Shown: positions 46,009 through 54,731, numbered from the stretch's first letter. The stretch is DNA of 56,495 nucleotides from Planctomycetaceae bacterium (GCA_020850695.1 JADZEF010000232.1:1-56495); one strand, 5' to 3'. The notes: generated from the sequence alone by a model not told the origin. A program made the numbers and translations.

Positions 46009-49000
46009 TCACACGGTGGGATGCGCTGTCTGTTCCAGGTGCGAGACCGGACTCGGCGGAGCGGCGTCCGTGGAACCGACGAGACGACGCCACGCCCGGC
46101 CGATCCAGAGGCTGAGGTCGTCCATCAGCGAGTAGGTGACCGGCGTCACCAGCAACGCCAGCAGGAGGCTCAGCACCTGGCCGCCGATCACGATCTTTGC
46201 CATGCTGGCGCGGGCTCCCGCTCCGGGACCCTGACCGAGGGCGATCGGGACCATCGCCGCCACGAGCATTACGGTCGTCATGAGGATCGGGCGCAGACGC
46301 GTGTGGTTGGCTTCGAGGATAGCCGTCTCGCGGTCGCGGCCCGCGTGCCGCAGCTCGTTCGACTTGTCGACCTGCAAAATGCCGTTCTTCTTCACGATGC
46401 CGATCAGCATGAAGAGGCCGAACATTGAGTAGAGGTCCATCGGCGTGCGGAACAAGAGTAGCGAGACGAGCCCGAACGGGATGGTGACCGGGAGGGCGGC
46501 GAGGATGCTGACCGGGTGAAGCCAGCTTTCGAACTGGGCGGCGAGAATCAGGTACATCAGCAGCATGCTGAGGACGAGGGCGATGATGAAGTAGTAGCCC
46601 GTTTCGCCGAGCGTCTTCGCCTGGCCGCCAAACGTCACCTCATATTCCGGCGGGACGTTCATCTCGGCGACGATCGCGCGGGCCTTCTGCACGGCTTCGT
46701 TCAATGAGACCTGGTCGGGGTTGCCAAGGACCGTCACCGTTCGCTGGCGGTTGAAGCGGTCGATCTGGCTGGGGCCGCGGGCTTCGGTCAGCCGCGCGAG
46801 GCTTGTCAATTGGACGAGCCCCGCGGTGGGCGACGGAAGCATCAGGGCGTCGAGGCTGTCAGGGTTGGCGCGGAACGGCTTGTCGGCCCGGAGCCAGACG
46901 TCGTACTGCTCGGTTCCTTCCTTATAGCGCGAGACCGGCTGTCCGCCGACGAGCACGCTGAGGGCGTTCGCGATCGTTTCGACCGGGATGCCGAGGTCGT
47001 TCGCCCGCTCGCGGTCGATCTCGACCTGCACTTCGGGCTTGCGGAACGTGAGCTTGGAATCGACGTCGACGAGGCCGTTGATCTTGCGCAGGCCGACCAT
47101 CAAGGTCTCGGAGTATTCGGCGAGCTTTTCGAGATCGGGGCCCTGGATGCTGACCTGGAAGGTGCGGGCGTCCTGGCCCGAGCCGCCGATGGCCGAGATG
47201 TCGGAGACCGCACACCGCAGGTCCGGGTAGTCGAGCAGAATGGTGCGGGCCCGCTTCATGACGTCAAACTGCGAGTAGCCGCGCTCTTCGAGGTCCTTCA
47301 TGCGGATATAGATCGAGCCGCGGGTGACGTCCCCCTGTCCCTTCCCGGCCGCGCCGGTATTTTCGCCGATGGTGACGAAGCGATTGACGACGCCGGGCAA
47401 CTCGGCGAGGCGGTTCTCGATCTCGGTGACGACCTTGTCGGTGCGGTCGAGCGAGAAGCCTTCGGGAGTGATGAAGGTTACCTGGAACTCGGCCTGGTCG
47501 TCGCGGGGGACGAGATTCACGCCGAGCATCATCGAGATGGGAACGGTCGAGAAGACAATCAGGACGCAGACGCCGACCAGGAGGAAGCGGTGCCGCATCG
47601 CCCAGCGGAGGGCGATGCCATAGAACGAATCGACCGCACGATAGATCCAGCCGTCCTTGCTGGCCGAGTGAGCGCCGGACGCGTCGCTGGCCGGATCATG
47701 CTTTTCAAGGACGAGGAACCGCGAGCAGAGCATCGGAGTGAGCGTGAACGAGACGAACAGGCTCATCGCGATGCTGAAGGCGACGGTGAGGCCGAAGCTG
47801 CTGAAGAAGCGTCCGACCATGCCCCCCATGAAGGCGACGGGGAGGAAGATGACGATCAGCGAGAGGCTGGTCGCGAGGACAGCGAGGGCGATTTCGCGAG
47901 TGCCGTCGAACGACGCCTGCATGGCGTCTTTGCCGTACTCTTCCATGTGGCGGAAGATATTCTCGTGCACCACGACGGCATCGTCGATGACGATGCCGAT
48001 TGCGAGGATCAGCGCCAGCATCGTAATGTTGTTGAGCGTAAACCCCATGTACCACATGAAGAGGAACGTGGGGATGATCGACGTCGGGATGGCCATCGTC
48101 GCGATGACGGTTGTGCGCCAGTCGCGGATGAAGAGGAGGATCGTCAGCGAGACAAGCACGCCGGCGAGCAACAGGTGGAACTTCACCTCGTCCATCGAGA
48201 GGCGGATGAACCGCGACTGGTCCTGGATCGTCTCGATGCGGATGTCGGGCGGGAGCGACTTCGCGATCTGCTGCAGCCGCTGCTGGACGACGTCGGAGAT
48301 GTGAACGGTGTTTGTTCCGGATTGCTTCTGGACGAAGAGGCTGACGGCGTTCTGACCGTTGAGGCGGCTGAGGCCGCGGGGCTCTTCGATCGAGTCATCG
48401 GCGCGGCCGACATCCTTTACGCGGATCGGGAAGCCGCCGCGGTTGGCGATGATCAGGTCGTTGAATCGCTCGGCGGTCTGGATGCGTCCCAGCGTCCGCA
48501 AGACGAGTTCGCGCGGGCCTTGCTGGACGATGCCGCCGGGGACTTCGAGGTTCTGGCGCAGCAGCGCCAACCGGACGTCTTCGATCGAGAGCCCGAACGA
48601 CGCGAGCAGGTCGGAGTTGATGACGACGTTGATGGCGCGGTTGCGGCCGCCCGAGAGGAAGACCGAGCCGATCCCGTTGACCGTCTGGAGCGGTTCCTGG
48701 ATCTGGTGCTTGGCGATTTCGGTGACTTCGCGGATGTCGCGGTTGCCCGAGATGCCGAGCGTGATGATGGGAGCCGCATCGAGGTCGAACTTGTTGACGA
48801 CGGGCGGGTCCATTCCTTGAGGGAGCTGCTTGAGGATGGCAGAGATCTTGTCGCGGACCTCCTGCGCGCCGACGTTGCCGTCCTTTTCGAGGAGGAACTG
48901 AACGGTGATCGTCGACATCCCTTCGCGGGTGGTCGAGCGGAGTTCATCGACGCCCGAGACTGAGTTGATGGCCTCTTCGATCGGTTTGGTGACGGTCGTC

Positions 49001-49179
49001 TCCATCTCCTCGGCGCTGGCGCCGGGGAGCGTGGCGGTGACCGAGACGACCGGGAAGTCGACCTTGGGGAAGAGGTCGACGCCGAGACGCATATACGCAA
49101 CCGCCCCGAGGACGACCGGCACGGCGACGAGCACCCAGGTGAAGACGGGACGGCGGATGCAGATGTCGGAGATGTTCAT
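46009..49179 (-). CDS. RND efflux permease, HAE1 type
   Basis: A 1,056-residue inner-membrane pump of the AcrB/MexB class. The N-terminus MNISDICIRRPVFTWVLVAV is the typical first transmembrane helix, and LGVDLFPKVDFP and VSVTATLPGASAEEMET follow. Two periplasmic loops with porter subdomains and twelve predicted transmembrane helices fit the family. The proton-relay Asp pair is in TM4 at residues 399-400 (GIVIDDAVVVHEN). It exports hydrophobic or amphiphilic compounds by proton antiport, with the adaptor encoded 172 nt upstream in the same operon. No outer-membrane channel (TolC-like) gene is present here. A short linker (~510-525) before TM7 is rich in Ser/Asp/Ala. Confidence 0.94.
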   Translation of the reverse strand: MNISDICIRRPVFTWVLVAVPVVLGAVAYMRLGVDLFPKVDFPVVSVTATLPGASAEEMETTVTKPIEEAINSVSGVDELRSTTREGMSTITVQFLLEKDGNVGAQEVRDKISAILKQLPQGMDPPVVNKFDLDAAPIITLGISGNRDIREVTEIAKHQIQEPLQTVNGIGSVFLSGGRNRAINVVINSDLLASFGLSIEDVRLALLRQNLEVPGGIVQQGPRELVLRTLGRIQTAERFNDLIIANRGGFPIRVKDVGRADDSIEEPRGLSRLNGQNAVSLFVQKQSGTNTVHISDVVQQRLQQIAKSLPPDIRIETIQDQSRFIRLSMDEVKFHLLLAGVLVSLTILLFIRDWRTTVIATMAIPTSIIPTFLFMWYMGFTLNNITMLALILAIGIVIDDAVVVHENIFRHMEEYGKDAMQASFDGTREIALAVLATSLSLIVIFLPVAFMGGMVGRFFSSFGLTVAFSIAMSLFVSFTLTPMLCSRFLVLEKHDPASDASGAHSASKDGWIYRAVDSFYGIALRWAMRHRFLLVGVCVLIVFSTVPISMMLGVNLVPRDDQAEFQVTFITPEGFSLDRTDKVVTEIENRLAELPGVVNRFVTIGENTGAAGKGQGDVTRGSIYIRMKDLEERGYSQFDVMKRARTILLDYPDLRCAVSDISAIGGSGQDARTFQVSIQGPDLEKLAEYSETLMVGLRKINGLVDVDSKLTFRKPEVQVEIDRERANDLGIPVETIANALSVLVGGQPVSRYKEGTEQYDVWLRADKPFRANPDSLDALMLPSPTAGLVQLTSLARLTEARGPSQIDRFNRQRTVTVLGNPDQVSLNEAVQKARAIVAEMNVPPEYEVTFGGQAKTLGETGYYFIIALVLSMLLMYLILAAQFESWLHPVSILAALPVTIPFGLVSLLLFRTPMDLYSMFGLFMLIGIVKKNGILQVDKSNELRHAGRDRETAILEANHTRLRPILMTTVMLVAAMVPIALGQGPGAGARASMAKIVIGGQVLSLLLALLVTPVTYSLMDDLSLWIGRAWRRLVGSTDAAPPSPVSHLEQTAHPTV

Positions 49180-49331
49180 GAAGTAGCCCTGTGGCTCCGC
49201 CAGCGGTTAAGCGGGGCGCGCAGAGGAGTGGAGATTGCGAAGAGGTGCGTCGGAACCGGGAGCCGTCGTGAATGAAGACGAGAGACCGCGATGCCGCTCG
49301 GGACTTCGCGAGTCGTTCGTTGAAGGCTTAA

Positions 49332-49350
49332 CCTCATGCGGAGCATGAGG
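49332..49350. promoter_or_regulatory. Hairpin between adaptor and pump genes
   Basis: CCTCATGC, loop GGA, GCATGAGG: a perfect 8-bp stem starting one base past the adaptor stop codon. It sits inside the operon, 152 nt before the pump's start. It could stop part of the transcription or protect the adaptor mRNA's end, giving more adaptor than pump. The stem core GCATGAGG also occurs in the hairpin at 31522-31562. Confidence 0.45.
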
Positions 49351-49351
49351 G

Positions 49352-50716
49352 TTACTTTTGGGCGGTTCGCGTTGGAGTCGTCGGGCGGATGAAGAAGGTG
49401 CTGCCTTCGGCGAGGGCGGCCTGCCCGCTGGTGACCACTTGCGTTCCATCGGGAATGGCGGGCGTCGAGATTTCGACCCAGTCCGTTTCCTGCACGCCGA
49501 GAGCGACGCGCAGTTCGCGGACCTTGTCGCCGTCGGTCACGAAGATCTTGGAGATTCCGGCGAACGAGACGAGGGCTTCGAGCGGGACCGTCACCGCACG
49601 CTCGTCGAGGCGGGTGGCGATGGCGGCTTTCGCGAAGCCGCCCGGCTTCAGCTTGCCCGCTTCGTTCGAGCAGAGGATTTCGACTTCGAAGGTGCGGGTG
49701 GTCGGGTCAACGGAGGGATTGATGCGGGTGACCTTGCCGGGGAACGGGGTTGTCGATGAAGAGGTCAAGACGTCAGCCTTCTGACCGAGTTGCACGTCGG
49801 TCGTATAACGCTCAGGAACCGCGACTTTGAGCTTGAGGGCGCGGTCGATCACGAGGCGGCAGACTTCGTCGCCCACGCGAACGAGCGCTCCTTCCGAGAC
49901 GCTGCGTTTCGTGACGGCGTAGGCGGGGTGTTCGAGGCCCGGTACGGGAGCTGACGGAATCGGTGCGCGGAGGACGGTGTCGTCGAGTTGCTTCCGGGCA
50001 ATCGCGAGGGCTTCCTGACGCGTCTGGATTGTCGCGAGGACGGCGTTCGCGAGGAGGATCTGATTGGCCAGCTCGGCTTCTGCCGCGCGCATCTCGGTCG
50101 TGCGGTCGGAGAGTTCTTCGGCCGAGATGACCGATTTCTTCGCCAGTTGACTCGCGCGATCGAACTTCGTCTTCGCGTTGTCGAGACGCACCTTGGCCTG
50201 GGAGACGAGAGGAATGTTGCGGACGTTGAAGTCAGCCGCAGGGGGTTCGGTGAGGCCGAGCCGCGCGAGTTCGGCGAGGAGGTTCTTCTCGGTCTGCCGC
50301 ACGGCCAGCTCGGCGTCGGCGGGGTCAATTTCGATGACCGCATCGCCCGGCGAGACGCTGTCGGAAACGTCGTGAACGATCCGCTTGATGCGACCTTCTA
50401 CCTTGGCGCGGAGCGTCACCTCTTCGTATCCGTAGAGCGATCCGACCGCTTCCACCGTTCGCTGGACGGGACGCATGGTGACGGGAGAGACCGTCACGGC
50501 GACGGCGTCGGGGTCGGTCGAGCCGCGCGGCGATTCGGGGGGAAGCTGCTCGACATCGCCCCGCATCAGCGAGTGTCCGGCGACCATCCAGAAGAGGCCG
50601 ACGCCGGCGGCCAGCATGCCGACGGGGAAGAGCGCTCGGCGAAGCCAGGAGGGGCGTGTGGGTGCATTGTGGATGGAGACCGCGTGTTGAGAAGTCATCG
50701 GGGGCGATTCGCTCAT
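49352..50716 (-). CDS. RND efflux periplasmic adaptor
   Basis: A 454-residue HlyD/MexA-type adaptor. The start chosen is ATG 50716 (MSESPPMTSQ); ATG 50698 is an alternative. A transmembrane or signal segment lies at ~27-47. The lipoyl half-motifs are VEAVGSLYGYEEVTLRAKVE and V-P-DTVLRAPIP; between them is a coiled-coil region (~135-240). A C-terminal barrel domain contains INPSVDPTTRTFEVEI and LKPGGFAKAAI. It bridges the pump encoded next and an unseen outer-membrane channel. It is the first structural gene after the TetR regulator, separated by the right-hand repeat pair. Confidence 0.93.
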   Translation of the reverse strand: MSESPPMTSQHAVSIHNAPTRPSWLRRALFPVGMLAAGVGLFWMVAGHSLMRGDVEQLPPESPRGSTDPDAVAVTVSPVTMRPVQRTVEAVGSLYGYEEVTLRAKVEGRIKRIVHDVSDSVSPGDAVIEIDPADAELAVRQTEKNLLAELARLGLTEPPAADFNVRNIPLVSQAKVRLDNAKTKFDRASQLAKKSVISAEELSDRTTEMRAAEAELANQILLANAVLATIQTRQEALAIARKQLDDTVLRAPIPSAPVPGLEHPAYAVTKRSVSEGALVRVGDEVCRLVIDRALKLKVAVPERYTTDVQLGQKADVLTSSSTTPFPGKVTRINPSVDPTTRTFEVEILCSNEAGKLKPGGFAKAAIATRLDERAVTVPLEALVSFAGISKIFVTDGDKVRELRVALGVQETDWVEISTPAIPDGTQVVTSGQAALAEGSTFFIRPTTPTRTAQK

Positions 50717-50761
50717 GAAGGGCGATCCGGAGGGAAGAGCGTTGGGAGCGGTCGGTTGATC

Positions 50762-50882
50762 GCACCCAGGGTGCAGCTTTGGGCACCCTGGGTGCCGCAG
50801 CAATAGGCGATGAGACCGGGACGATTGATCTAGGGGTCGTTTGATTCGGCACCCCGGCTGCTCGGAGCCGCAGCCGGGGTGC
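50762..50882. repeat. Pair of hairpins, right flank of the efflux operon
   Basis: Hairpin B' (50762-50795): GCACCCAGGGTGC with its perfect complement, 8-nt loop. Hairpin A' (50849-50882): GCACCCCGGCTGC with its complement, 8-nt loop. Read as reverse complement, the block matches the left flank (45887-45994) almost base for base inside each hairpin, with a different spacer (53 versus 40 nt). It lies between the adaptor start and the regulator stop, and so would be in the leader of the adaptor-pump mRNA. Confidence 0.75.
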
Positions 50883-50903
50883 TGCGCTGGGGGTGCCGCG
50901 TTG

Positions 50904-51563
50904 TCAGCGCGGTCGCTCCATCTGGCGGCGACGTTCGCGCTCACTATCCGACAGGAGGCCATGAAAGAAGAGGTCGACGATCGCCCGTGCCTGGGCTCTG
51001 TGCGACGACTTGCGGGCAGTGAAACGATTCGCCAGCACCGTGCCGAACAACAGGTCAAGCATGGGGCTGTGGTCGTCCTCGGCCGGGATGTCTCGGACGC
51101 GGCCGTCGGCCAGGAGCTGTTCGAACATGGCCTTCCACGGACCGCAATTGGCCTCATGGTGAGCAAAATAGGCGGGCCGCGCCTGATCCTTGAAGTGGCC
51201 GAGTTCCTGGACGAACAGGTCTGCCAACTCGGGAGGGGTTTCGAAGTAGGCGAGGAAGGCGTAGATGGCCTGAACCATCCGTTCGACGGGATCGAGGACG
51301 GGCGCGCAGCGTTCGTCGACGGCTTCGGTGAGTCCCGCCATGCCGCGGTTCAGTGCGGCCTGGAACAGGTCGCGCTTGCTCGGGAAGTAACGGTAGAGCG
51401 TTCCCTTGGCGAGGCCGAGTTCGTGAGCGACCGAGTCCATGTCGGTCTCGGCATATCCGCGGCTGGCGAAGAGCCGCACCGCGGCGTCGAGAATCTCATG
51501 TTCCCGCTGCGCCAGCCGTTCCTCATTGCGGGGGCGGCCCCGTCTTCGTGCGGTCGTTTCCAC
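50904..51563 (-). CDS. TetR/AcrR family transcriptional regulator
   Basis: A 219-residue regulator. The N-terminal DNA-binding domain includes ILDAAVRLFASRGY and the helix-turn-helix MDSVAHELGLAKGTLYRYF, ending with SKRDLF. The C-terminal domain (~70-205) would form a ligand pocket and a dimer. The start is GTG at 51563 with GAAGG 6 nt upstream. It stands directly upstream of, and co-directional with, the RND adaptor and pump, the classical arrangement for a repressor of multidrug efflux. Its promoter and a candidate operator lie just upstream. A basic, Arg-rich tail closes the protein. The inducing compound is unknown. Confidence 0.94.
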   Translation of the reverse strand: METTARRRGRPRNEERLAQREHEILDAAVRLFASRGYAETDMDSVAHELGLAKGTLYRYFPSKRDLFQAALNRGMAGLTEAVDERCAPVLDPVERMVQAIYAFLAYFETPPELADLFVQELGHFKDQARPAYFAHHEANCGPWKAMFEQLLADGRVRDIPAEDDHSPMLDLLFGTVLANRFTARKSSHRAQARAIVDLFFHGLLSDSERERRRQMERPR

Positions 51564-51582
51564 GTCCAGCCTTCAAAATAAA

Positions 51583-51596
51583 TGACCTGAAAGTCA
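51583..51596. promoter_or_regulatory. TGAC-N6-GTCA operator candidate 1
   Basis: TGAC, CTGAAA, GTCA; an inverted repeat centred about 26 nt upstream of the regulator's GTG. It would lie at or just downstream of the transcription start predicted from the -35/-10 pair, a position suited to repression. TetR repressors commonly bind such short spaced palindromes. Confidence 0.55.
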
Positions 51597-51605
51597 CATA
51601 AATAG

Positions 51606-51632
51606 GCTATAAGAACATCGAGTTTCTGTCAA
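51606..51632 (-). promoter_or_regulatory. Candidate sigma-70-type promoter of the regulator gene
   Basis: Read leftward, TTGACA (51627-51632) and TATAGC (51606-51611) are separated by 15 bp; the -35 is a perfect consensus, and the spacing is slightly short. It lies within the AT-rich patch about 45 nt before the regulator start. Confidence 0.5.
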
Positions 51633-51678
51633 TGGGGGTATTTTTATGCAAAACCGCGGCACTTTCGTTCCGATACAG

Positions 51679-51696
51679 AGTGACTTATGCGTCACT
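51679..51696. promoter_or_regulatory. TGAC-N6-GTCA operator candidate 2
   Basis: AGTGAC, TTATGC, GTCACT: six-base perfect arms with the same TGAC-N6-GTCA plan as candidate 1. It lies upstream of the -35 element, 98 bp centre to centre from the first site. Two sites could allow cooperative or looped binding. Confidence 0.55.
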
Positions 51697-51918
51697 TCCC
51701 GGAACACGGGTGGATGCTGGACGTGGAGCGATCACAGACCGCGACTCTCCGCGAACCGGTTCCACAACGGGGCGCGGCGGCGCTCTGAGGTAGACATCCC
51801 CGAGAGGTTGCCCGCACATACTGACGCACGGTGGAGTCGGCGGAGTGACGCGCACTCCATCAACATGCGGGCTGACGTGTCGGAACGCGATGCGGGAAGA
51901 CCGCACGCGCAGCTCGAC

Positions 51919-52434
51919 TCACCGCCGGGTGGCCGGCTCGACGACGATTCCGTCGGCCAGGATTGATACGACGCGAACGCCGTCGATGACGTCCCCTTCG
52001 CGGACCAGTGTCGTGCCGATCATCGCGGCCGGTCCGTTCTTCGTGTAGACGATCGCTCCGACCCGGCGATTGGCGAATGCGTTCAGCGCCGAGCGGTCCG
52101 CTTCGGCCGCGGCATTCGGTGCTTCCATCGCCGCGACTGGCGGCTTGGCTTCCGGCTCCGGCTCTTCCATGGTGGGGCGAAGCGGCCGGAAGGGACTCGA
52201 TTTCAACACCTGGTCGAGCGACGCCTCGGGCCAGGCACGCGAGGCGCGGCGCGCATCACCGGTCGTCGTTGGTTGTGCGGGACGAGGGCGCCGCGGCGGA
52301 AGTTCGATTTCCGCTTCTCCTCCGCCGCTGAACTGCACGAAGAGCACCACGACGAACGTCACGAAGAGCAGTCCAGCCACGATCTTCTTGCGGCGTTCGG
52401 CATCTGCGGATTGGCGCGCGGGAACCTCAGCCAT
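51919..52434 (-). CDS. PilP/GspC-like assembly protein
   Basis: A 171-residue protein last in the pilus cluster. A cytoplasmic basic N-terminus precedes one transmembrane helix (residues ~18-35). A Pro-rich linker (~43-65) and a small C-terminal domain follow. This domain (~112-168) reads GAIVYTKNGPAAMIGTTLVREGDVIDGVRVVSILADGIVVE, the HR-like fold shared by PilP and GspC. It would link the inner-membrane PilMNO complex with the secretin in the outer membrane. GGAGCG precedes ATG 52434; its first codons overlap the end of the PilO-like gene by 8 nt. Assigned from position and fold; sequence identity to named PilP would be low. Confidence 0.75.
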   Translation of the reverse strand: MAEVPARQSADAERRKKIVAGLLFVTFVVVLFVQFSGGGEAEIELPPRRPRPAQPTTTGDARRASRAWPEASLDQVLKSSPFRPLRPTMEEPEPEAKPPVAAMEAPNAAAEADRSALNAFANRRVGAIVYTKNGPAAMIGTTLVREGDVIDGVRVVSILADGIVVEPATRR

Positions 52435-53017
52435 TTTTTCGCTCCGACAGCACGCCGATCGACTCGGGACGTGAGGCGTAGAAGATGGTCAGCGCCATTT
52501 CGACGACGAAGTCGTCGGGCTCGTCGGCCGCGACGATTGTGACATCGGTCGCGCGGCAGAGGCGCGGCAGGGCGTCGAGCCCCGCCAGCAGCCGGACCGT
52601 CGCTTCGTAACTTCCTCGACCGCGAACGTGAATGCGAATCTGCTGGCAGAAGCGATGCGGCTCGGACGCTCCGGGACGGTAGTCCTCCAGTTCGAACTCG
52701 CACTCGGCGGCCAGGCCGGCAAACTGCGTCTTGAAGTCTCCCTCTTCGGCCCTCTCCGGAATCTGTTGCTGGACGCGCCGAATCCGCGTCTCGGCGGCTT
52801 CGAGTTCCCTCTTCGCGTCCCGGTGAGCGTCGGAGATCTTTTCTGATTCACTCAGCAGCTTCCACGCATCCTCCGTCGCGGCATGAAGTGCCGAGGCCCG
52901 CGCCTGCAGAGGCAGAAACAGGGGTGCTGCCACCGCCACCACAACGGTCAGCGCGGCAATGCATCCCAGGATGTGCAGGGCGAGGCCCCACCGGCGTTCG
53001 ACGGAATCAGTGGGCAT
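52427..53017 (-). CDS. pilO: PilO-like type IV pilus/T2SS assembly protein
   Basis: A 196-residue bitopic membrane protein starting at ATG 53017. A transmembrane helix occupies ~17-37, followed by a coiled-coil stretch (~45-85, with RDAKRELEAAETRIRRVQQQIP) and a ferredoxin-like domain (~95-190) with FELEDYRPG and IRIHVRGRGSYEATVRLLAGLDALPRL, the typical PilO pattern. It dimerises with PilN in the periplasm. It is 8 nt from the PilN stop and overlaps the PilP-like gene. The order M-N-O-P makes the assignment strong although the sequence is divergent. Confidence 0.85.
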   Translation of the reverse strand: MPTDSVERRWGLALHILGCIAALTVVVAVAAPLFLPLQARASALHAATEDAWKLLSESEKISDAHRDAKRELEAAETRIRRVQQQIPERAEEGDFKTQFAGLAAECEFELEDYRPGASEPHRFCQQIRIHVRGRGSYEATVRLLAGLDALPRLCRATDVTIVAADEPDDFVVEMALTIFYASRPESIGVLSERKNG

Positions 53018-53025
53018 AGCGTTCC

Positions 53026-53646
53026 TTACAGACTCCGCGTCTTGCAGACACATTCCACCTGGAACGACGGAAGAACCGCCTGCCCCGCAATGGGTGCCGT
53101 CGGACGGGCAGCGGCCGCCCGCAACGCAACCGTCTCGAACACCCCGGTCTCGCGCAGCTTCAGGACCATGTCGGCAATTGCCAGGTTGTCCGCCGCACGG
53201 CCGTTGAGCACCAGCGAGACCACGTCCTGGTTTTCGAATTCCTTGGGTTTGTCCGGAATGGGAATCGACACGACAGACCGGCTAAGCGCCATCCCCTGGA
53301 CCTCCAGACGGCCTTCCAGGGTCGAGACCACATGACCAGCCAGTCCGATCGCCCGCAGCGGCAACTCCTGATTTTCGACGTGCGAGAGAATCGACTGAAC
53401 TTTTCGGGAACTGGTCACGCGGTCGCGAAACTGAGCCGTTTCCGTCTGCAACTGGGCGAGCGACTCACTGCGGGCCTGAAGCCTCGCCAGTGCTGATTCG
53501 CGTTTCGTCAGCCGCGCGTGCTGAAACCAGGCCGCCCCCGCCACCAGTCCGCACCCCAGCAGCGTCGCGACCGACCATTGGGCGACCCGCGTGCGGATGA
53601 GCAGCTTGCGGCGGAACGCCCAGGGAAGCAGATTGATCGCGTTCAT
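53026..53646 (-). CDS. pilN: PilN-like type IV pilus/T2SS assembly protein
   Basis: A 206-residue membrane protein. ATG 53646 gives the diagnostic cytoplasmic start MNAINLLPWAFRRK, the NLLP motif that binds PilM. A transmembrane helix (~20-38) is followed by a coiled coil (~42-75) and a periplasmic ferredoxin-like domain (~90-190). The start codon overlaps the PilM stop (ATGA), so the two proteins are translationally coupled. It recruits PilM to the membrane and pairs with PilO. Confidence 0.88.
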   Translation of the reverse strand: MNAINLLPWAFRRKLLIRTRVAQWSVATLLGCGLVAGAAWFQHARLTKRESALARLQARSESLAQLQTETAQFRDRVTSSRKVQSILSHVENQELPLRAIGLAGHVVSTLEGRLEVQGMALSRSVVSIPIPDKPKEFENQDVVSLVLNGRAADNLAIADMVLKLRETGVFETVALRAAAARPTAPIAGQAVLPSFQVECVCKTRSL

Positions 53647-54731
53647 GCGTTGCTCCCCAGCATCGAAAGCGAGATCGCCGCGCCCCACAGCGGAAGCGAC
53701 GAAGCGGCCGTATCGCCCGCCTCGGGAAGCGACCAGCGCTCAACCGTCGTCTCGGACGTCTCGGACAACCAGCGCGCGACGTTGGCGAGGGTTCCTCCGC
53801 CTCCCAGAAGCAATATCCGCGACGCCGCCAGAGCCGACCCCTGCGTCTTGAGGTACGACATCGTCCGGATGATCTCATCGCAGAGTCGGTGCAGTGCCGC
53901 GGCACAGAGATCCTGCACCATCGTCTGCACCTCCATGCGTCGGGCCGAGATCGCCGTTGCATCGGGCAATCCATACTCGCTCAGCAGCCGCTGAGCATCC
54001 TCGAGCGAAACTCCGAAGCCGTTGACGACTGCGTGCTGAACCGCCCGGAAACCGCAATTGCGGAAGACCCGCGTGTAGATTGGCTGGCCGTCGCGAGCCA
54101 CGACGAAGGTCGCCGTCGACACCCCCCAGTCGAGCACGGCGATCGGCCCCGCCTCTCCCGGCCGCGCGATCCGTGCTGCCCGCGCCAGCACGAACGGCAG
54201 GCCGTCCAGCACGTGCGTCCGCAGTCCGACGTTCCAAAGATGCTCTGCGGCGTTTGTGGCAATCTCTTCCGGAACCGACATCACGTAGACGGGGAACAGC
54301 CCCTCCTTGCCGGCGCCGGGCGCCGGCCAGCAGTCGAGCGACAACGCCCGTCCCCCCGCATCGTCCGCGAGTTCAACCAGCGCCATGCTCCGCTGTTCGT
54401 GGCGGTTCGCGGCGGGAAGGTCCAGCGTCTGAATCGGCGTGGCCGACATCGAAAGAACGCAGGCCGCAGATTCCCCAGCGAACGCGCTCGATGTCCCCAG
54501 GTGGGCCTTCAGCAACTCGGGCAGTCCGATCGACGGGTCCGTCTGGCCTTCGGACTGTGACAGCACAGGACGGGGAATGAGAGTCGATCTCGTCACGCGA
54601 ACCGAACGTCCGCGTGACTCCGTCTGCACAATCTTGATGGCGGCCGTTCCGATGTCGACGCCGACCATCCCGCCGCGCCGCGAGCGGGCAGGACGCGCGA
54701 TGAGGTTCCGGATCTCGGCGACGACCGACAT
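53643..54731 (-). CDS. pilM: PilM-like actin-fold assembly protein
   Basis: A 362-residue cytoplasmic protein starting at ATG 54731 (GGAG 8 nt upstream). It has actin/FtsA-like nucleotide-binding motifs: VGVDIGTAAIKIVQ near residue 22, AVLDWGVSTATFVV, and ILLLGGGGTLANV. FRNCGFRAVQHAV and a C-terminal Ser-rich end complete it. PilM forms a cytoplasmic ring and binds the N-terminus of PilN. The frame extends 48 codons upstream but that part is Arg/Pro-rich and unlike PilM. It leads the M-N-O-P block. Confidence 0.9.
   Translation of the reverse strand: MSVVAEIRNLIARPARSRRGGMVGVDIGTAAIKIVQTESRGRSVRVTRSTLIPRPVLSQSEGQTDPSIGLPELLKAHLGTSSAFAGESAACVLSMSATPIQTLDLPAANRHEQRSMALVELADDAGGRALSLDCWPAPGAGKEGLFPVYVMSVPEEIATNAAEHLWNVGLRTHVLDGLPFVLARAARIARPGEAGPIAVLDWGVSTATFVVARDGQPIYTRVFRNCGFRAVQHAVVNGFGVSLEDAQRLLSEYGLPDATAISARRMEVQTMVQDLCAAALHRLCDEIIRTMSYLKTQGSALAASRILLLGGGGTLANVARWLSETSETTVERWSLPEAGDTAASSLPLWGAAISLSMLGSNA

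Larger units (their letters stand above)
51564..51918. other. Intergenic region of 355 bases with the tetR promoter
   Basis: This lies between the regulator gene and the stop of the PilP-like gene, both leftward. It is AT-rich near 51575-51660 and carries the promoter and two inverted repeats listed separately. The rest (51700-51918) holds nothing recognisable. Confidence 0.5.

Noticed and set aside
46810..48963. 717-codon ORF on the + strand inside the RND pump gene
   Set aside because: Antisense shadow of a well-recognised RND permease; composition is Arg/Asp/Glu-rich without any family motif.
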